A stretch of DNA of 64,000 nucleotides from Pedobacter zeaxanthinifaciens. Its GTDB lineage: Bacteria > Bacteroidota > Bacteroidia > Sphingobacteriales > Sphingobacteriaceae. Every line of letters begins with the position of its first letter. Position 1 is the first letter of the stretch. Shown here one piece after another: positions 42,253 to 50,614 of the stretch. The stretch is from positions 536,101 to 600,100 of the forward strand of contig NZ_QMHP01000001.1 of assembly GCF_003313335.1 (NCBI RefSeq), read 5' to 3'. Position numbers and translations under genes: made by a program. The notes beneath the pieces were generated by a model. It did not search any database, had not been told where the DNA came from, and saw nothing but the letters and a program-made list of their open reading frames with translations.

Positions 42253-43185
42253 CTATTTAATAAATAAAGCTGTTTCTACTTTGCGCTGCCCGTAGTGATC
42301 AAATTTCTTATTATCTGTTGGATAATTCACAATACCATTTGGCACCTGACCTTTTATCCACATCATTGTTGAGCCACCACCGTCAATATTCATTGCAGAT
42401 TTTGGATTAAAGTAGCGTACCAAGAAACTCGTCAATTCCTTGGCTGACATTCCCTTAGCCACAGCATTTCTTCCGTCAACTGTAATAAGGAGCAACTTTC
42501 CATTTGCAGTAATGGCAATGGCAGTACGTGGATGGCGTACACCTTGATGTTTAAGATAATGCTCGTAATGAAGTTTTTTGAGATCCAATTTCAACCCTGT
42601 GGTATCTGCAAATGTTAAACCAACAGGTTTATAATTATCGATTAGCATGGGCGCTCCAGTGATAATATTGTCCGACTTCACCTTTGCAAAATCAGTTGGA
42701 GAAAATTGTATATCAAATTGAGTTCCTTCGTTATTAAAAGTCATCATTCCCTGATGTTTCCACCAGTAAATACTAGTTTTAGGCACCTTCACCTGCTGGA
42801 TATCCACTCCCTTTAAACGCAAATGCATGTAATCAGCTGAGTCTTTCTTCTCAATAAAGTAAGTAGCATTAATGCCCGCAATAGCACCAGAAATTTTACC
42901 AGCAAAATCGGAAAGCGAATCTTTCTCTTTGTTGTAAGCCAGCACTGCTCTGCCTAGCTTAGCCTTAGGATCAAAGCTTACTACGTTTACGTTTTGATTA
43001 GCAAATTCCGAATCTGTTGCCGAATTGAAACGATACCAAATTACATCCTTCCTAAGCGTATCAATTTTCCAATCCTTTTGGTCCAAAAGTTCTGCTGTGT
43101 TTGAACTCGATAGGTTTTTTTTTGTTGCACAACCTAAAGCTAATGCAGTAAAACAAATTAGTAGCCCGCTTTTAATAATCCTCAT
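42253..43185 (-). CDS. Phosphodiester glycosidase (NAGPA-like) lipoprotein
   Basis: A 310-residue exported lipoprotein; the lipobox LALGC puts the lipidated cysteine at residue 19. The body is a NAGPA-type phosphodiester glycosidase domain: FAGKISGAIAGINATYFIEKK, GVRHPRTAIAITANGKLLLI, TVDGRNAVAKGMS and the hallmark MNIDGGGSTMMWIKG near residue 260. The human homologue cleaves N-acetylglucosamine from a phosphodiester; bacterial ones are thought to act on phosphodiester-linked glycans. It lies in the same orientation as the Sus-like genes, 139 bp after the phospholipase D-like gene, and is followed by the TIM-barrel gene. Confidence 0.88.
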   Translation of the reverse strand: MRIIKSGLLICFTALALGCATKKNLSSSNTAELLDQKDWKIDTLRKDVIWYRFNSATDSEFANQNVNVVSFDPKAKLGRAVLAYNKEKDSLSDFAGKISGAIAGINATYFIEKKDSADYMHLRLKGVDIQQVKVPKTSIYWWKHQGMMTFNNEGTQFDIQFSPTDFAKVKSDNIITGAPMLIDNYKPVGLTFADTTGLKLDLKKLHYEHYLKHQGVRHPRTAIAITANGKLLLITVDGRNAVAKGMSAKELTSFLVRYFNPKSAMNIDGGGSTMMWIKGQVPNGIVNYPTDNKKFDHYGQRKVETALFIK

Positions 43186-43253
43186 GTTATTGTTTATTTA
43201 TCTGAGATTAAGATACTCATTACTTAAAACTAATTCTGTAAAATTGAAAAGAG

Positions 43254-43274
43254 CTACCCTTCATACAAGGGTAG
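43254..43274 (-). terminator. Hairpin after the phospholipase D-like gene
   Basis: CTACCCTT (43254-43261) pairs with AAGGGTAG (43267-43274), loop CATAC. On the minus strand it is followed by CTCTTTTC. It lies 50 bp past the stop of the gene at 43325, and may partly end transcription before the NAGPA-like gene. Confidence 0.45.
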
Positions 43275-43324
43275 TCTTCTGCTTGAGAACGTGTTAACAT
43301 CGTTAACTAGTTATTTCAATTTTT

Positions 43325-46252
43325 TTAATTTCGCACTAGCACTTTAATAGCTTCTTTTGCAAGCCCATTATTCATCATCAAAACGTATACACCATTTTGT
43401 AAATTAGCCGGAATTGAGACCGTATTATTGCCATTTACCAGTGTATATTGTCGAGAAATTATTTTCTTTCCCCCAATATCAGACAGCGTGAAATTTGCAT
43501 TTCCTTTGACTGTGGTATGAACATTTACAGTTAAAACAGAAGAACTGTAGTTAGCCGAAAGTGTTGTGGATTCTCCTAGCTTAAAATCAATCGCTTTTAT
43601 CTCCGAAAGTTCGTTATCGCCGTTAAAATCTACTTGTTTAAGCTGATAAAAGTTAGTCCCAGCGAGCGGCATTTTGTCTACTGCATTATAGTGATTTAAC
43701 TTATTGCTATTTCCCACTCCATTAATACGAGCTATGGCATTCCAGTTTTTTCCATCAGCGGACCTGAGAACTTCAAAATGCGAATTGTCTTTTTCGGTAG
43801 CAGTTGACCAGCTAAGCAGCACCGAATGATAACTTTTTTTAGCTTCGAATTTGGTTAAACGTACCGGCAGCGGGGCTATGTATGTTGCAGTTCCTGTGAT
43901 GAATAGCGCATCATCAAAACCATTTTTAGATCTGCCAATGGCAAATGTACCTGTACCTACACCAGCGGTGAAACCCCAAACATATAGCCTGAAAGTAACC
44001 TCTTGATTGTTTTGCAACTGCTGCAATGCAACAACATTAGCTAAGCTGATACTAGGCTGATCCAATCCCTCGGTATAATTGTTTACGAATTCATCATCAG
44101 TAGTACCTAATGGTATAAAATTAGTACCATCTAAACTGTACATCCATCTGAATGAAGATTTTGCTCCTCCGTTAGAACTTCTCCTCATTTTAGCATACAA
44201 ATTAGTTAAAGCTAAGGTATAGTTAGCTTTAGGTTTCATTTTAAATTCCAGGTAACTTTCGCCATCAATAGCTGCTTGTTTATCCGGTGTAAGCACTTGC
44301 GGGATAGAAGAAAAACCTCTCACCAACTCATACTCTTTCAAACCTGCTCCCCTAGTTATTGATGTGCTTTCTACGCCAGTGGCAGTGCTAGCCTCATAGC
44401 TTAGCTCGTTGCCCGCTGCATTACCACCGTTGTTAGAAGTTGCAAACTCCCAACCCAATAATACTTTTTCATTGCTTGCTTCATCAGCCAATACATCTCC
44501 ATTTAAAACTACACTGTTACCATTGTTAACCGAGTATGGCCCCAATCCAAAAGTAGAAGTTAACGTAGTAGCACCCCAAAAGTATAACCTGAGGTAAACT
44601 TTTTTTCCAGCGCCAAGGTTCTGTAAGTCTTGAATTTGAGATAAATCTACAGGTGTTTGTTGAAAACCTGCGCTTAGGGTTGGTCCATTCGTAAAGGTAA
44701 TATCTGCTGTGCTAATCGTTTGTAATGGGCCTTTAACGCCGTTATCTTCCACTACATACATCCATGCTCCCGTTTTTGGAGCGGCAGTGGATGATCTTCT
44801 AACTACATATTCCAAATTGGATAAAGCTATTTTTTTACTAGGCTTTGGGCTAATGTTAAACTCAAAATAATCTTCATTTGCTATGGCATCTGCTCTAGTA
44901 ACACTCATTGTCAAATTTTTGGCCTGATCTTTTACACCACCCATTCCTTTCGATAAGCCATTGCCCTTAAAACCCGTACCTCTTAATAAGTTCGAATTAA
45001 ATAGGCCTCCAGTAGTTTGAGTAGATAGTAAATTTATTTCTGAACCGCTAGTGTTGAGCGTATTAAAATTCCATGCTAATAGTTGCAACGTAGGCAATGC
45101 CTCTTTTATTGAATTGAAATATGTACTATAAGCATTAAATAGCGACGAATTGATTAGCGTAACTAAAACTTCATTGTTGGTTTTTAAGGCTCCATCGGTA
45201 TAGTTATGTGTTCCCGTAAGGATAATTTTCGCATTCGATTGCCCGTTCCAAGTACCTTCTATGAGCATCATTTTTGCGTGAATGTTAAACACGGCCTGAC
45301 CATCAGTGGATAGATTAAAAATACGAACTGTTGCACCTAAAGCTTTCAATTGGTTAAGCTTAGCTTTAGTTTGTGTGCCTGCAGCGTCTTTAGCAAATAC
45401 CTCAATGGTGGCACCTTGATTACGTAACGCAATTAATTTATCCACAATAGCCGGACGAGAGTCAGTCCAGTCGGACATGGCTACTCTAATTTTAGCGTTG
45501 GCAACATCCGTAAGCGCATTTAAACTTTCTAAAATATTATCACTACCATCATGTACGCCGCCAACAATTCGAGGGAAAAATGCCAATTTGGTATTAATTG
45601 AAGGAAAATCAAATGCGGTATAAGTGAAATTCAAACGCATTCCCGATGCTGCATACTGTTTCATCACATTCCAGTTACTTAAAAAAGCTTGGTAAACATC
45701 AGCTTCATTAAAAATAAGCGCATCCTGAACTTTACTCATATCAGAAGTGGTGAAATTATGTGAAGTTTGGAAGGTAACGTTAGTAACCAGTCCTGCTGTT
45801 GTAGTTATCCCAGAAAATAACACATGCTTGTGGTGATTGATCGCATTAGAGCTTACGTCGTTAGTGGTAACTACAATTTCTGAATTAGTGAGATTGTTTT
45901 GTAGCCAGGGCAGCGAACTTGCATTTGTTGTTTGCGGATCTGACCTACTCATATCAACAATGATGTGCAAATTTACACCCCTAGTTTCAGCATTTTTTAA
46001 AGCATCCATTAAAGGCTGATAGGTAATCATATAAATAGACATATGGATACTTTGGCCAGCTGGCGTGTTATCTACCAAAGCAATTAATTTATTCATAATT
46101 GTTGGCGATGAACCGCCTTTAGCAATGGTTGCTACATCAGTAAATACCGCCTCTGGAAAAGAGATGTTTACCTGCGCCATACCTTTGATACCAAAGAGCG
46201 TGAGCATGGTAAAAAGCAACAATCTGTTAAACTTTAGTAAAAGTTTTTTCAT
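43325..46252 (-). CDS. T9SS-exported phospholipase D-like protein
   Basis: A 975-residue secreted protein. Residues 1-26 are a signal peptide. Residues ~45-400 hold two phospholipase D-like halves. The first active motif is NHHKHVLFSG, with Ser where the HKD aspartate is expected, and SHNFT behind it; the second is HAKMMLIEG, with Glu in that place, and GTHNYTDG behind it. Residues ~405-610 and ~620-820 are two tandem copies of one beta-rich domain (LLAWNFNT/LLGWEFAT starts, YVVRRSS/YAKMRRSS, VYLRLYFWG/VTFRLYVWG). Next comes a fibronectin-like segment (LTKFEAKKSYHSVLLSWST) and a C-terminal T9SS type A sorting domain ending YVLMMNNGLAKEAIKVLVRN. It probably cleaves an extracellular phosphodiester (lipid, nucleic acid or glycan). 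Confidence 0.85.
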   Translation of the reverse strand: MKKLLLKFNRLLLFTMLTLFGIKGMAQVNISFPEAVFTDVATIAKGGSSPTIMNKLIALVDNTPAGQSIHMSIYMITYQPLMDALKNAETRGVNLHIIVDMSRSDPQTTNASSLPWLQNNLTNSEIVVTTNDVSSNAINHHKHVLFSGITTTAGLVTNVTFQTSHNFTTSDMSKVQDALIFNEADVYQAFLSNWNVMKQYAASGMRLNFTYTAFDFPSINTKLAFFPRIVGGVHDGSDNILESLNALTDVANAKIRVAMSDWTDSRPAIVDKLIALRNQGATIEVFAKDAAGTQTKAKLNQLKALGATVRIFNLSTDGQAVFNIHAKMMLIEGTWNGQSNAKIILTGTHNYTDGALKTNNEVLVTLINSSLFNAYSTYFNSIKEALPTLQLLAWNFNTLNTSGSEINLLSTQTTGGLFNSNLLRGTGFKGNGLSKGMGGVKDQAKNLTMSVTRADAIANEDYFEFNISPKPSKKIALSNLEYVVRRSSTAAPKTGAWMYVVEDNGVKGPLQTISTADITFTNGPTLSAGFQQTPVDLSQIQDLQNLGAGKKVYLRLYFWGATTLTSTFGLGPYSVNNGNSVVLNGDVLADEASNEKVLLGWEFATSNNGGNAAGNELSYEASTATGVESTSITRGAGLKEYELVRGFSSIPQVLTPDKQAAIDGESYLEFKMKPKANYTLALTNLYAKMRRSSNGGAKSSFRWMYSLDGTNFIPLGTTDDEFVNNYTEGLDQPSISLANVVALQQLQNNQEVTFRLYVWGFTAGVGTGTFAIGRSKNGFDDALFITGTATYIAPLPVRLTKFEAKKSYHSVLLSWSTATEKDNSHFEVLRSADGKNWNAIARINGVGNSNKLNHYNAVDKMPLAGTNFYQLKQVDFNGDNELSEIKAIDFKLGESTTLSANYSSSVLTVNVHTTVKGNANFTLSDIGGKKIISRQYTLVNGNNTVSIPANLQNGVYVLMMNNGLAKEAIKVLVRN

Positions 46253-46349
46253 ATACTTTGTTTGTTTTAATTTATAGGATGCTATAATTCCTTAGCGATT
46301 TATGAAATCCTAGTTTGTAGTATTACGTGAGACAAATAGATTGATTTAA

Positions 46350-46383
46350 GGACTATCCAAAGCAGCTAGGTTTTGAATAGTCC
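46350..46383 (-). other. Intra-operon hairpin before the phospholipase D-like gene
   Basis: GGACTATCCAAA (46350-46361) pairs with TTTGAATAGTCC (46372-46383) with one mismatch and a 10-nt loop, 22 bp past the stop of the NHL lipoprotein gene. No U-run follows on the minus strand. It may protect or process the mRNA. Confidence 0.4.
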
Positions 46384-46404
46384 AAATAAGTTGAAGTTTT
46401 TGGG

Positions 46405-47784
46405 TTAAGGCTTGGGTACTTTCACAATCTTTCTAATGACATAGTTGTTCATGTCACCTACATAAATATTGCCATCATTATCTACAGCAACATCAGTTGG
46501 ATTATTAAACCTCGAAACGCCTTGCAAACCATTTACAAAACCAGGCGCATTGAAGCTTGCATTACCGGCAATAGTACTTACAATACCATTTTTAATCATT
46601 CTGATGGTATGTGTTGCTGAACCAGTACCACCGAGTTCAGACACGTAGATGGTGCCATCACTAGCGACATCAATACCCCAAGGATTATTGAACCTGGCTT
46701 TTAGCGCCTCGCCATCAACCTGACCACCGGTAGTAGACGAACTACCACCTGAGCCAGCTATAGTGATAGTTCTCCCAGTGTGCCTGTTAATTTTTCTAAT
46801 TCGTTGTCCATATCTATCAGCAGCGTACAAAAAGCCATCTGCACCAATGCAAACAGCTGTTGGGCGGTTCATTCTCACATTTGGCCAGTCGCCATCAGTA
46901 ATACCTGCAGTGCCGTTGCCTGCCAAAGTAGTTACCATGCCTGTAGGCGAAATTTTTCTAACTGCGTGATTAACCGCATCGGCTACGTAAACAAAGCCGT
47001 CATCATCTACCGCGATACCTGTAATGGTGTTAAAGCGGGCCGCAGTTCCCTGTCCATCTAAAAATGCTCCAGTTGAGCCACCACCTGCTAACGTAGAAAC
47101 TGTGTTAGTGCTTAAATCTATCTTTCTAACCAAGTTAGCGCCGTTATCTGCTACGTAAATATTGCCATTTTTATCTACTGCAGATTTGTATGGATTATTG
47201 AAAGTAGCTACTGCTAGCGAGCCATTTACGGAACTCCTTACACCTGTTCCAGCAATTTTGCTTACAATACCGTCTTTAGATATACGTTTGATGGATTGCG
47301 CCGTTCTATCCGTTACAATTAAATCGCCAGTTGTTGGGTCAATAGCAACACCATTGGGTAACATAAATTGTGCATCAGTTAGCGAACCAAAAGTATCGCC
47401 AACAGTACCCGAACCTGCAAAGGTTGATGTAAGGTAGTCGAACTCCGTTTGTACAGCGCCGTAGGTGAATACTGGACCTTTTGATGTGCGGTCATTTACG
47501 GTGATGGTTACATTACCTGTACTACCTTCTGCTGGCACTTTCACCGTAAGTAAAGTGTCTGATGCACTAATCACTTCGGCCTTAACACCGGCAAACTTTA
47601 CAATATTTGCTGCAGCATCGGCCGCGAATCTTTTACCCCTCAATTTCACTGTTTGATTAGCTAGCGCCATTGAAGGCACTATTTGAGTAATAGATGGGTT
47701 GGTGGCAGTGAAATCGTCAGTATCGTCTTTACATGCTGTAAAAAGTACCGAAATCGTTAAAAAAAGTAATAATATCTTTTTCAT
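46405..47784 (-). CDS. IPT/TIG and NHL-repeat lipoprotein
   Basis: A 459-residue exported lipoprotein with its lipidated cysteine at residue 18 (LFTAC). Residues ~30-110 form an IPT/TIG immunoglobulin-like domain (NPSITQIVPSMALANQTVKL), and ~125-455 contain about six NHL propeller blades seen as LPNGVAIDPTTGDLIV, SAVDKNGNIYVADNGANLVR, ITGIAVDDDGFVYVADAVN and PTDVAVDNDGNIYVGDMNN. Such proteins stand in the place of SusE/SusF-type surface binding proteins in many Sus-like loci and may bind glycan or protein. It follows the DUF5689 gene after an 86-bp gap with a strong hairpin. Confidence 0.85.
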   Translation of the reverse strand: MKKILLLFLTISVLFTACKDDTDDFTATNPSITQIVPSMALANQTVKLRGKRFAADAAANIVKFAGVKAEVISASDTLLTVKVPAEGSTGNVTITVNDRTSKGPVFTYGAVQTEFDYLTSTFAGSGTVGDTFGSLTDAQFMLPNGVAIDPTTGDLIVTDRTAQSIKRISKDGIVSKIAGTGVRSSVNGSLAVATFNNPYKSAVDKNGNIYVADNGANLVRKIDLSTNTVSTLAGGGSTGAFLDGQGTAARFNTITGIAVDDDGFVYVADAVNHAVRKISPTGMVTTLAGNGTAGITDGDWPNVRMNRPTAVCIGADGFLYAADRYGQRIRKINRHTGRTITIAGSGGSSSTTGGQVDGEALKARFNNPWGIDVASDGTIYVSELGGTGSATHTIRMIKNGIVSTIAGNASFNAPGFVNGLQGVSRFNNPTDVAVDNDGNIYVGDMNNYVIRKIVKVPKP

Positions 47785-47819
47785 TTCTTATTTTTTCCGT
47801 GTCGTTAAAATTGTTGGAT

Positions 47820-47867
47820 AAGTCCTACAGAAATTGGTAGGATTATCCACCAATTTCTGTAGGACTT
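47820..47867 (-). other. Perfect 19-bp hairpin inside the Sus-like operon
   Basis: AAGTCCTACAGAAATTGGT (47820-47838) pairs perfectly with ACCAATTTCTGTAGGACTT (47849-47867), with a 10-nt AGGATTATCC loop that is itself partly self-complementary. It starts 3 bp past the DUF5689 stop. No U-run follows, so it is more likely an mRNA stabiliser or attenuator setting levels of the genes behind it. Confidence 0.6.
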
Positions 47868-47870
47868 CAT

Positions 47871-49163
47871 TTAATTCACATTTTGGAACACTTTGAAGTC
47901 ATCTATGTTAAGCAGTCCGTTACTTACCGTTGAGGTATTTAATCCAAGTCCTAACTTTCTAATTCTAAAACGCACTTTACCTGAAACGTTGACATTGAAA
48001 ACTGCTTCTTGAGCATCCTTACCTGCATTGGTTACGCTTTGGCCAACTTTTACCCAGGTTAAACCCTCGTTTTGTGAATATTCTAAATCGAAAGTACTTG
48101 CCGTAATTGACCCTACGTTTGGCACTCCATAAGAGAAAGTTACTTTGGAGGCACCTGAAAGCAAATCGAACCTCATTTCCAAAAATGCATCTTCAGAAAG
48201 CTGGTCTTTCATCCTAATTGCTTGCTTGCCTGATGGATTGTATTTATCTACATTAACTACATTGCTGATGATCCCCTGGTAAATCCGCCACGCCCCAGTT
48301 TTAAACGTTGCCACATCGTTGATTGCAGGCATTAAGTAACTTGCCTTCGATGTAGCTGGTGCTAACTCGAAATCTTCAGGAAAATTTGCATAAGCAGCGC
48401 CTGTTTCGTTAAAAGCACCACGCTCATTAGGCATTTTAAACTGCAACTTAGCGGTGTTATAGTAGTTTGAGTTGGCGTTATAATAAGTTGGAATCCCTTT
48501 AAAAGAAGCTAAAAGTGGTAGAGATTTTTGTGCGAAACTGGCAGTAGTTTTAGTACTTAAATAGATAAATACGTTACTCTCCTCGCCCATTTTCACTTCT
48601 CCGGCGTAAGTTTCTCCGCCTACCAAATCAGGAAACGCAACATTTAACACTTGCACTAATGTGTTTTCATAGTTCAGAAATTCGCTATACAGTTGTGTTA
48701 ACGATACCAAACGGGGTGTTACCTCTTTATTTGAAGCCACCTTAGTGACCTTGGCAAAATTCAAGTTAGGACCTTTAACTTTCATTGCTCCATTTTCACG
48801 TCCCAATACGCAGTTTTCAATTTCTATTTTAACTGAATCACCATAGTTGATATTGGTATTGTTATCTGTAAACTTGAAAATTAAACCCGAAACTTTGCCT
48901 CTGGCAGTATTTTGTACCACAAGTTCATTGTTATCAAAATTTCCACTAGTTCTATCAGAAATCACCACACCAGCAATTTGCGTTGCTCCCATCAATTTTT
49001 CTTTCGCTAACACTACATCATCGCCATTATGCAACGCCTTAACGAAACTCATATAAATTATAGGGCTAATTTCGCCTTCCGACTCGTAGTGGTTCTTTTT
49101 ACAGGAACTTAAAAAAGCTAAGCCGAGTAAAGAAGTAAAAAGTACTTTATTAATTGTTTTCAT
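47871..49163 (-). CDS. DUF5689 domain surface lipoprotein
   Basis: A 430-residue lipoprotein (lipobox FLSSC, cysteine 21). Residues ~35-215 match the DUF5689 pattern: ISPIIYMSFVKALHNGDDVVL, QIAGVVISDRTSGNF, ELVVQNTARGKVSGLIFKF, YGDSVKIEIENCVLGRENG and ALVQVLNVAFPD-like end. The C-terminal ~180 residues are a beta-sandwich (FPEDFELA, WRIYQGIIS, AIRMKDQLSEDAFLEMRFDL, NIDDFKVFQN) of the choice-of-anchor type often found in carbohydrate binding. DUF5689 proteins commonly follow SusC/SusD. The gene starts 8 bp after susD, so it is cotranslated with it. Confidence 0.85.
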   Translation of the reverse strand: MKTINKVLFTSLLGLAFLSSCKKNHYESEGEISPIIYMSFVKALHNGDDVVLAKEKLMGATQIAGVVISDRTSGNFDNNELVVQNTARGKVSGLIFKFTDNNTNINYGDSVKIEIENCVLGRENGAMKVKGPNLNFAKVTKVASNKEVTPRLVSLTQLYSEFLNYENTLVQVLNVAFPDLVGGETYAGEVKMGEESNVFIYLSTKTTASFAQKSLPLLASFKGIPTYYNANSNYYNTAKLQFKMPNERGAFNETGAAYANFPEDFELAPATSKASYLMPAINDVATFKTGAWRIYQGIISNVVNVDKYNPSGKQAIRMKDQLSEDAFLEMRFDLLSGASKVTFSYGVPNVGSITASTFDLEYSQNEGLTWVKVGQSVTNAGKDAQEAVFNVNVSGKVRFRIRKLGLGLNTSTVSNGLLNIDDFKVFQNVN

Positions 49164-49171
49164 TTTAAATT

Positions 49172-50602
49172 CTATTTATTCCACCAAACCTTAGTTTTTA
49201 AATCATCGCCACCCATATTAGCCACAGCGGCCAAATAGTTTTGCTGGTTTACACGTTGTACATTTACCGGATATTTAAGACGAGTTGGCATGATCCCATC
49301 GTTTTGTAAACCAACACCTTTAGGCAGCGTTGGAAAACCTGTTCTACGGTGTTCTATCCACGACTGGAAATCAGTAAAAAACAAAGTGTAATACTTCTGC
49401 AGCATAATTTGATGCAGCTTTTGACTGGCATTGTCATTTTCATACCATTGGGCACTAGTATCAGTTAAATATCCCGTAGGTACGGTAAAACCCCACATGC
49501 CTAAGGCCGCCGCAACGCCAGTTTCATAGTAAGTCTTGGCATCACCCGGAATGTAGCCTTTTACAGCGCACTCGGCTAAAATGAACTGTAACTCCGGATA
49601 ATTAATGATATTGCCCAAAAGCGGTTCGCTTCTTAATGCAGCCAAATATTGCGACTGTGGTGCTGGCACCTGACCAACAGGATAACCACTAGGAATGCCA
49701 ATAAAAGCGTTATCCTTTTTTGATGCCCACTTATCTCTACGCGGATCGCCCCAATCATTTAGGTTATTGATGAAGAATTCAGAATAGCTACTGCTCACCT
49801 GAAAATCGATGTCACGGTATTCAGCAAATTCCGATAAATAAGGATCAGTACCTTGGAATTTGAGTATAGCGGAGTCGTTATTGCTCGTAAATATTGGGTA
49901 GTTGGATTTTCGCGTTTCCACGATATCCAGGATCTTCTCTCTTGCTCCCAACTCGCCAGTGCCAGATACTCGAAGCAACAATCGCAAGTAAAGGCTGTTG
50001 CAAAACTTTCTCCATTTGGTAATATCACCAGCAAAAATCGGATCCATCTTAGCCTCCACATCTGTTGTGCTTGCTGTCCTCAATAATTCATTGGCTTCCT
50101 CTAACTTTTTAAATAAATCTTGATAGATATCTTTTTGCTTATCAAACTTTGGTTGAAGCACGTATTCCCTGCCTTTATTAGCATCAAAATAGGGAACATC
50201 ACCATAAACATCAGTTAATAAGGATGATACCCAAGTATCCAACACCAAGGATATGCCCATAAAGGCTTTGTTATTGATTGCATCACCACCTTTATAAATA
50301 TCTTTTATGTTCGTTAACTGTAAATACCAGTTGTTCCACATATAATCAGATTCTTGTGGTCTAATCACATAACGGTGAATTTCATCGCCATCGCTCAGCG
50401 TAACGTGAACCTGCATCAACTCATGTGTTAACCGTAAACATCTGTTCAGGTTTTTCTTAATTACATCATGTACTGCCGGACCCAATAAAGTTTCAGGCGT
50501 GGTATATCTTGCGCCATCTTTACTGGTGTTCAATTCCTTAAAATCTTTTGTACACGACACTAAACTTGCTGTGATTGCTAACGCTGCTATAATTTTTTTC
50601 AT
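49172..50602 (-). CDS. SusD/RagB family nutrient-binding lipoprotein
   Basis: A 476-residue surface lipoprotein (lipobox LVSC, cysteine 17) of the SusD-like_2 group. Features: DFKELNTSKDGARYTTPETLLG near the N-terminus, VLDTWVSSLLTDVYGDVPYFDA around residue 115 (TPR-like part), ITKWRKFCNSLYLRLLLRVSG, LQFILAECAVKGYI and the terminal LKYPVNVQRVNQQNYLAAV. SusD forms the lid over the SusC barrel and captures substrate. The frame opens at GTG 50605; the ATG at 50602 is used. It starts 12 bp after susC and is cotranscribed. Confidence 0.92.
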   Translation of the reverse strand: MKKIIAALAITASLVSCTKDFKELNTSKDGARYTTPETLLGPAVHDVIKKNLNRCLRLTHELMQVHVTLSDGDEIHRYVIRPQESDYMWNNWYLQLTNIKDIYKGGDAINNKAFMGISLVLDTWVSSLLTDVYGDVPYFDANKGREYVLQPKFDKQKDIYQDLFKKLEEANELLRTASTTDVEAKMDPIFAGDITKWRKFCNSLYLRLLLRVSGTGELGAREKILDIVETRKSNYPIFTSNNDSAILKFQGTDPYLSEFAEYRDIDFQVSSSYSEFFINNLNDWGDPRRDKWASKKDNAFIGIPSGYPVGQVPAPQSQYLAALRSEPLLGNIINYPELQFILAECAVKGYIPGDAKTYYETGVAAALGMWGFTVPTGYLTDTSAQWYENDNASQKLHQIMLQKYYTLFFTDFQSWIEHRRTGFPTLPKGVGLQNDGIMPTRLKYPVNVQRVNQQNYLAAVANMGGDDLKTKVWWNK

Positions 50603-50614
50603 CACGAATACACT

